From Daphnia carinata (lineage: Eukaryota; Arthropoda; Branchiopoda; Diplostraca; Daphniidae): a stretch of DNA of 64,000 nt. Shown in pieces: positions 58,661 through 64,000 of the stretch (position 1 is the stretch's first letter; each line of letters starts with the position of its first letter). A model generated the notes under the pieces. The model searched no databases. It was given only the letters and a program-made list of their open reading frames with translations, and had not been told where the DNA came from. The stretch is taken from NCBI RefSeq assembly GCF_022539665.2, contig NC_081332.1:3877884-3941883 (forward strand). Reading direction: 5' to 3'. Both the position numbers and the translations under genes were made by a program.

Positions 58661-61225
58661 TTAGCGGCTGGAGAAGCGTGGGCTGGACGGGCCGCGCGTA
58701 AACGACTTCCATTCGTAAGAGCTCTCGGCAATATGTGCCGAGGCCGTGTCGACATCCGACTTGCGCAGTACAATCATACGAATGTCAGTGTGCAAGTGGA
58801 TTCGACCGGACTTTGAACTGCGGAACCTGATGAAGTGGTAAAATATTATTATTTAACCAGGATTGATTTTTTATTAATTGATAAGTGAGCTGGATACCTG
58901 AGATGAATGAGGTAGCGGAGCCATTTGGCGGACACGGGAGATGCATCCGTCTCGTGTGATGGCATGAAAAAGGTCCGCTGGCGAAGAAATGTCTCTGAAT
59001 TGGGAGGCATTTCTGTGAGGTCAAAGAGAATGACAAACATCTTCACAACCGTTCCCTGTGGATTGAACAGTGTCAGCTGCACAGTTCCCCTTCTCGGCAC
59101 TTGGTATCTGCAGGTAACAAACGAAATTGTTTAATTCATTTGATCTCCGGGTACTTGTTGATAATAATTTATACCCTTTAGCGCCTAGATTTAAATGGGC
59201 CAAATATGGAGAAGCGGATTTATCCGATTCGCCAAGACCTCCAATATTGTAGAAGAAAACGCTGACGGGTAGCAGTTCGTGAGACGGACAAAACGAGCCG
59301 CTAGCGCCCAGTTCAGCGCCGAATCCTTCCACAGTTGACATGGGTTCCAGTCGTCCGTTTAACAAACATTCCTGGTGTACGAAACATGGAAAATGATGGT
59401 ACATAACAGTACACGGATGCCACGATAAGAAATTATTTCTAACCTCAAAGCTGCCAAGAAGAGGCGACGAAGACATACGTAGCGGAGGTGATCGGAGGAA
59501 TTTGTTGAGCGGAAATCGTTGGCCTAGTCGGGGAGTTTTGGAATCAGTTCCGGAGGTACATGTCGTCGTATGGAACAGCAAAGAAGCCGCAGAGTTAAGC
59601 GACCGCTGAAAACGCAGTTTGTCATCCGTTGTTGGCACATTCTTTCCTGCCTGAAGAACTGGAGCCATTTCCGGCTCTTTTGACTCCGCTTCAATAAGTA
59701 ATTTATCAGCAAAACAGTCTTTACGAGACCGTCGACTCCGGCCTCGTTCAGTCGGCCCGGGTTCTCGATCCAGTCCACGTCGCCCTCGCTCCAAGTCATG
59801 GCCCCATCGATCACCGTGACCCGCCGGCAACTTCAAATCGACCACGTCGACGTCCTCTTTGCCACATTTGCAGTCGTGTTTCCCGATTCGGTTGCAATCG
59901 ATACGCATCCGATCGTCCAGTAGTTTCTTTGTACTGCCATTAGAGGGCGGCTGCGGTGGTGCCCTGTACGCCGGATGGAGAAGTCTGATGGATCCGAAAG
60001 ACGGCGAACTGGATCGCGAACGGGAACGCTGGAGGCGTTGGAGGCGTAATTGCGCTGGAGGCATATCGAGGAGACCTTCGCCCAGACAACTGCTGCTGTC
60101 CTGTTTTGGTTGCAACTGTCGCTGGCCCACATCCGCATTCTGCTTGGGCGTGATAAAACGGCACTTGCCGCAATGAACATGCGGAATTACATCCGTCCTA
60201 GGAAGCGAGCTGACGGAAACCTACAGGAAGAAAATTATTACGATGGTTAATTCAGTTCCGGAAACAAGAAAAACAGAAGAACGGACTTTGATTGCATGTG
60301 TGGCTAGTCGGCCAACGTGTGCCAAGGGGAAGTGATGCTCGACTGGTTTGGATGCGAATTTGGAGGCAAAAGCCTGGCCGGGCATAGTCACCCGATAGAG
60401 CAGCTGCTGGGGACGAGATCCGCTGCTCTTATTCAACCAGGCACTCAATTGCGAAAAATGGAGAAAAGAGCGGACGGCCTGGACCAAACAGATGCCAGCA
60501 ATGCTTGCTTCCCCATCTCTGATTTCACAAACCAAGACAAAAGTAAGCCAAGTGAACTGGACATATCCGAACGATTCAGTTAAATGCGCGTAATGGTAGC
60601 AAATCAGCGAAAGCTTTTGTGATTCTACGCTTAGCTGTTTTTACAACCAACGTCGTCAAGTATCGTGATTGGAATAGAGAAAACGTGCGAGAGCATACTT
60701 TTTTGGCGAGCACGTGACGGTCCAACGTTCCAGGAGGAGAAAGTCTGGATCGGGCGTGCACGTTACTTCAACTTGTTTGGCTCGTTGAGAACCGTGGCAA
60801 CATTCAGGCCCCACCAAAACCTGCAAGGTCAGAGATCATTTTTCTTTTTCGTCCCTCAAACTTATTTAAAAACCAAGTTTCTTTTTATGTTATCGTACCT
60901 CGACGCACAGTGGCACGCCGTTCTTGCCCAGCAAGGATGCGTGTTTGCGAAGATGTTGGAATCGCTGACAGTGTAGCTTGTCGGGCGAGCAGACATGCTG
61001 GCCGGGCCGGCTTCCATTATTGTTGTGATGATTGTTGTTGTTGTTGTTGTTTGTATTGCTGCTGAGCTGGGCGTGACTGAAGTAAGGTGGGCAATGGGGG
61101 CCCTCTCCGTAACCGCGCCCGCTATCTCCGCGCCCGGGCACTCGCGCTTCTAATATGAGCGTGCCCAGGTCGCAAAAGACGTCCAACGGATCCGGCTCGT
61201 TCTCTTCAGCCAGCCTGGCATGCAT
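58661..61225 (-). CDS. atos: Atossa (FAM214/ATOS family) nuclear protein
   Basis: Minus-strand exons are 60899-61225, 60699-60820, 60287-60518, 59444-60220, 59175-59371, 58898-59107 and 58661-58826. They total 2031 bp, or 676 residues, all in phase. The N-terminus has the acidic PLDVFCDLGTLILEARVPG, then PLCVEVLVGPECCHG, LLLERWTVTCSP, LVQAVRSFLHFSQLSAWL, a middle region with HCGKCRF and RGRSRRSRK, and the family core. The core runs LLGSFEECLLNGRLEPMSTV, VEGFGAELGASGSFCPSHE, GTVQLTLFNPQGTVVKMFV, TFLRQRTFFMP, LRYLIHLRFRSSKSGRIHLH and the terminal RGPSSPRFSSR. These correspond to the DUF4210 and Chromosseg regions. In Drosophila, atossa acts in macrophage metabolism and tissue invasion as a nuclear regulator. 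An Asn/His run lies in exon 1. The donor after 60287 (GTCCGT) is non-consensus. The ATG at 61225 is the first in frame; a leader exon probably ends upstream at 61479. Confidence 0.94.
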
Positions 61226-64000
61226 TCTCGTATCGCAAAACTTTCCCGTTTCTCTCTCGATCAACTTTCCACCAAAAACAGAAAAAGAAAACAAAAGTCT
61301 CTGTGTCTAATCCGCAATCACTACTCGGTTGGACAGTTCACACGATCGACTGGCCGATGGATAGATGTTGAAACAGCCGCAATCGAGACCAGTCACGTTG
61401 TCGTCAAGTCTGGACGACAACGAAAACCTCCGAGAACAAATGACCAGGTTGCCGAAATCCATACATGACCAATCCACCTGTAAACGAAACCAGACCGTTA
61501 TTACGTGATCACAGAAGAGAATCCCTGCAGACATGAACAATCATTGGAGCCACACTGTGATCACGTGGTTTTCGCAACATCATAATTGTTTTACTTCTAT
61601 TTGCTTTTTTTTTTTTTAATGTTCGCTTATCTAGGTGCCATAAGCAGGTGAAGCCAACGACCTCAAATTTTTTTTATCTCTTACAAAAAATTGCAATTTG
61701 CAGCTGGTAAAAAAAAAAAAAAAAAAAAAAGAAAATTATGTATTCATTCAATGTTTTCTTTTTCTTATTTTAACAGAGGAGGAAAGTTCCGGGCCTAAGG
61801 TATCAACTGTCGACGCAACCAAAAACTGTTTTGGATGACGTCCAAGTTTTTGGCTGACGTCATCGCTTAGCTCTACACTTGCTGATGCACGCCCACGTAG
61901 GAGCCATGGCGTTCAGGTCTGTCGTAATTGCAGAAATATGATACGGGGAGAACGAAGAAAAACATCCGGTTAACTGTGCCAATTTTTCACTTCTAAATTG
62001 TCAGTTATTGCTGTTTTTTTTTTCTTTGTTTGTAGATGGCAATCGTGAATACTACAGGAACAGCAGCAGGATATGCTTTAATAGGATGGAAATGAGACGA
62101 CCGCTAGGTGGCCTGAACTCTATCAAATAACGACGTCCATGGACGCTCCAGTGACGTAACTCTCTCTTGTTCCTATCGCGTTATCCTTAATATTTCCATC
62201 CATTTCTTTTTTCTCTCTCTTTCCCTCTCTCTATTTCTCGTTCAGGTTGGAAAGAAAGTCGCATCTGTTATCTGTGGCCGGGCGGAAACCAGCACCTTTT
62301 CGTAGTCGTGTCGACAACCGAAAAGAAAGGGAGAGAGACAAACCTAATTTCACCGTACTTTTTGGCACAAAGCAATCATTCTTGCTCTCCTCTCTCTTTG
62401 GTCTTTCAATTCGTTCCCTTCTTTCAACCGTTCAAGGCTTTCATCAGCCGTTGCTTGCTACCGACCATTCGTCGGTCGACTATTTTAGGTTCGTCCTCGT
62501 CTCTCTTTTTCCTTCTTTTCCTTTCTTAAACGAGAAAAAAAGAAAGGCTGTGGGATCCCGTTCGCGTTCTCGGCCTCTCTACAGAGCGTACAGAATCTAG
62601 GGAACAAAATAAAGTGTGGGTTTGCGTTTTAGCGTGCAGCTGCTGTTGGCAAACAGTAGGCCTCCACCTTTCCCCCTTCAAGTTGAACGAACCTGATGCC
62701 AACAACTCACGTGATTCTATCGCACGCCCCTCTATCATTGCTGTTTTGTTTTCGATTCTAAAGCTCGACAGCTCCGCCTCTTTTGGAATACGAAAGGCTG
62801 AAAGGCGGGGCTCGAAGATCTGGTCGGTAGCTCAGGTCGCGATTACCTAACCCAGTCCCGAGGCCAGAACAAAAACGAGTCGAGCTTCGTCAACAAGAAA
62901 AATGAAAACAAAAATACGGCGTGAGAGCCACGTGAACAGAATTTTATCTACTTGGATAACAAAGACCCGGACATTTGGTAAACATTAAATCTTTGAAAAG
63001 TTTTCGATTCAACAATTCCCGAACATCTCCAATGAGCGTCAAGAGAGAGCTACTAAATAAGGCAAAGAAAAATGGTTTCATTTTTTTCGAAATCAAAACT
63101 TTCTCTCAACCCCGACTTGCAAGTAAAATCGACTATTCATGAGTTAACCAACTAACCCTCAATTGTTTTGAAGCAAAGGATACTTAAAAAGAGTCTGAGA
63201 AAAGGTGTCAGTCCGCATGTAACGGTAATTTGGTCGCCTTAGCAACTGCGGTCCTTGTATCCGGCATTGATAATAGGCCATTGATTTTTTTTTTTTTTTT
63301 GTCTTTCCTTCTTTTCCCCTTTTCTCGTTGGGTTTTTAAAGAGCAAAGAAAGAGGATGGCAGGAAACGCACAATAGCTCATGGCTGATGTCCTCGACTCT
63401 GTTTGGTTTGGGGGGCCTCGACGATGAAGCAAGAGATCAGTTGGGTCCACAACGGCTCGGGGCGAAATAACTGGCCCTGCATGCGGCACGGGGGCAAGAA
63501 ACAAAGAGAGGGCAGCAACAGCGGATCAGCTGATGCGCACCTCGTCATCGTCGTTTAAAGGGAAAAAGGCTTTTTTCGGGGGAGGTCTCCATGTGCCAGC
63601 TGCCAAAACTAGTTCTTTGTTACTGAGGGGGTCGAACCGAAAGTTTAACTAAAAGGGAATATATACAGGTTGAACCAAATAAAAGTACCAACGTCACAGA
63701 TATTCAAAGTGGGTCTTTGCTGGTATTGATTCTTTTTATCAATTGGTGGGTGAAAAAGGGGTTTGTCGTGCATTTTATTTCGGGATAAACAGTTGCGCAC
63801 AGGCTCTTTGTCACTCGACGAAACGTCAATACTGAAACAGAGTGAGAAAACTATGATAATTTTGAAAGATTACACTCCGATATGTTCTTTTACAACGTCT
63901 GTGGGTTTTTTAAGCACTTTCATAGTTTAAAGAAACGTCGACTTCAATATCCAAGGTTATATACTCCCGATCGTATGCCTTCCCTTCAAAGCTCGAGCAG
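61226..64000. other. Upstream region of atossa, no gene supported
   Basis: The atossa 5' leader probably extends to about 61479, where TTTACAG marks an acceptor, so a further untranslated exon lies upstream. A full CRE (TGACGTCA) lies at 61855-61862 and a near copy (TGACGTCC) at about 61836. A 19-codon frame at 62037-62096 follows a TTTGTAG acceptor-like string but has no support. The remainder is ordinary or T-rich DNA. Confidence 0.5.
61855..61862. promoter_or_regulatory. CREB/ATF site upstream of atossa
   Basis: TGACGTCA lies about 630 bp upstream of the atossa start codon, with a one-mismatch copy about 20 bp away. Paired CRE-like sites in a promoter-proximal location are suggestive only. 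Confidence 0.35.

Noticed and set aside
59833-60180. 115-codon minus-strand frame overlapping atossa exon 4
   Set aside because: It is the shifted frame of atossa; the conserved atossa residues are in the other frame, and the exon phases confirm this.
61307-61540. 77-codon minus-strand frame upstream of atossa
   Set aside because: It begins without an ATG and terminates before the atossa start. It is better explained as untranslated leader with an internal acceptor at 61479.
62037-62096. 19-codon frame MAIVNTTG... after an acceptor-like TTTGTAG
   Set aside because: It is too short, has no donor or partner exon, and shows no recognisable family.
1-64000. CRISPR arrays, prokaryotic operons, integrated viruses and complete transposons
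   Set aside because: No regularly spaced repeats, no integrase, transposase or reverse-transcriptase coding segment, and no paired terminal repeats were seen on either strand.

Overview
The window looks like nuclear DNA of a branchiopod crustacean, most likely a Daphnia species. The evidence is arthropod-type orthologues (HR3, Doa, atossa), many GT-AG introns of only 60-110 bp beside a few of several kb, tight alternation of strands, and abundant A/T homopolymers and CA/GA microsatellites in introns and spacers. The species call is inference. There are no rRNA or tRNA genes, CRISPR arrays or recognisable complete transposons. Seven protein-coding genes and one large alternative exon can be built exon by exon with consistent splice phases.

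Layout. (1) 675-11672, minus: HR3, a ROR-type nuclear receptor of the ecdysone cascade, with two alternative N-terminal exons that both join the DNA-binding exon in the same phase. (2) 11.7-17.9 kb: simple-sequence-rich spacer between the divergent HR3 and VhaSFD genes, with a 20-bp perfect palindrome centred on TGACGTCA. (3) 18028-20101, plus: V-ATPase subunit H, with a GTCACATGAC M-box/CLEAR-like site 121 bp upstream of its ATG. (4) 21142-24269, plus: an 874-residue transmembrane protein with a Cys-x-Cys after the membrane segment and 18 YxxV/I/L motifs, an architecture like the vertebrate adaptor PAG1/Cbp. (5) 26098-41125, plus: Doa, the LAMMER/CLK kinase, with at least two interchangeable RS or short first exons and a 2.2-kb open exon in a late intron that may be a further N-terminus. 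(6) 45091-48964, plus: a secreted-type single-pass membrane protein with a Ser/Thr-rich ectodomain. (7) 50045-50980, minus: glycolipid transfer protein. (8) 52286-57632, plus: a 1627-residue acidic protein ending in AT-hook-like, RG-rich and C2H2 zinc-finger segments. (9) 58661-61225, minus: atossa (FAM214/ATOS family). The last 2.8 kb has no gene I can support.

The genes do not form one pathway. They mix transcription (HR3, atossa, the zinc-finger protein), splicing control (Doa), membrane and lipid work (V-ATPase H, GLTP) and signalling (the tyrosine-motif scaffold). The least described items are the PAG1-like protein, the mucin-like protein, the acidic zinc-finger protein and the alternative-exon systems of HR3 and Doa. 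Exon limits were read by eye from splice signals, frame and family alignment from memory. No search or alignment was run.
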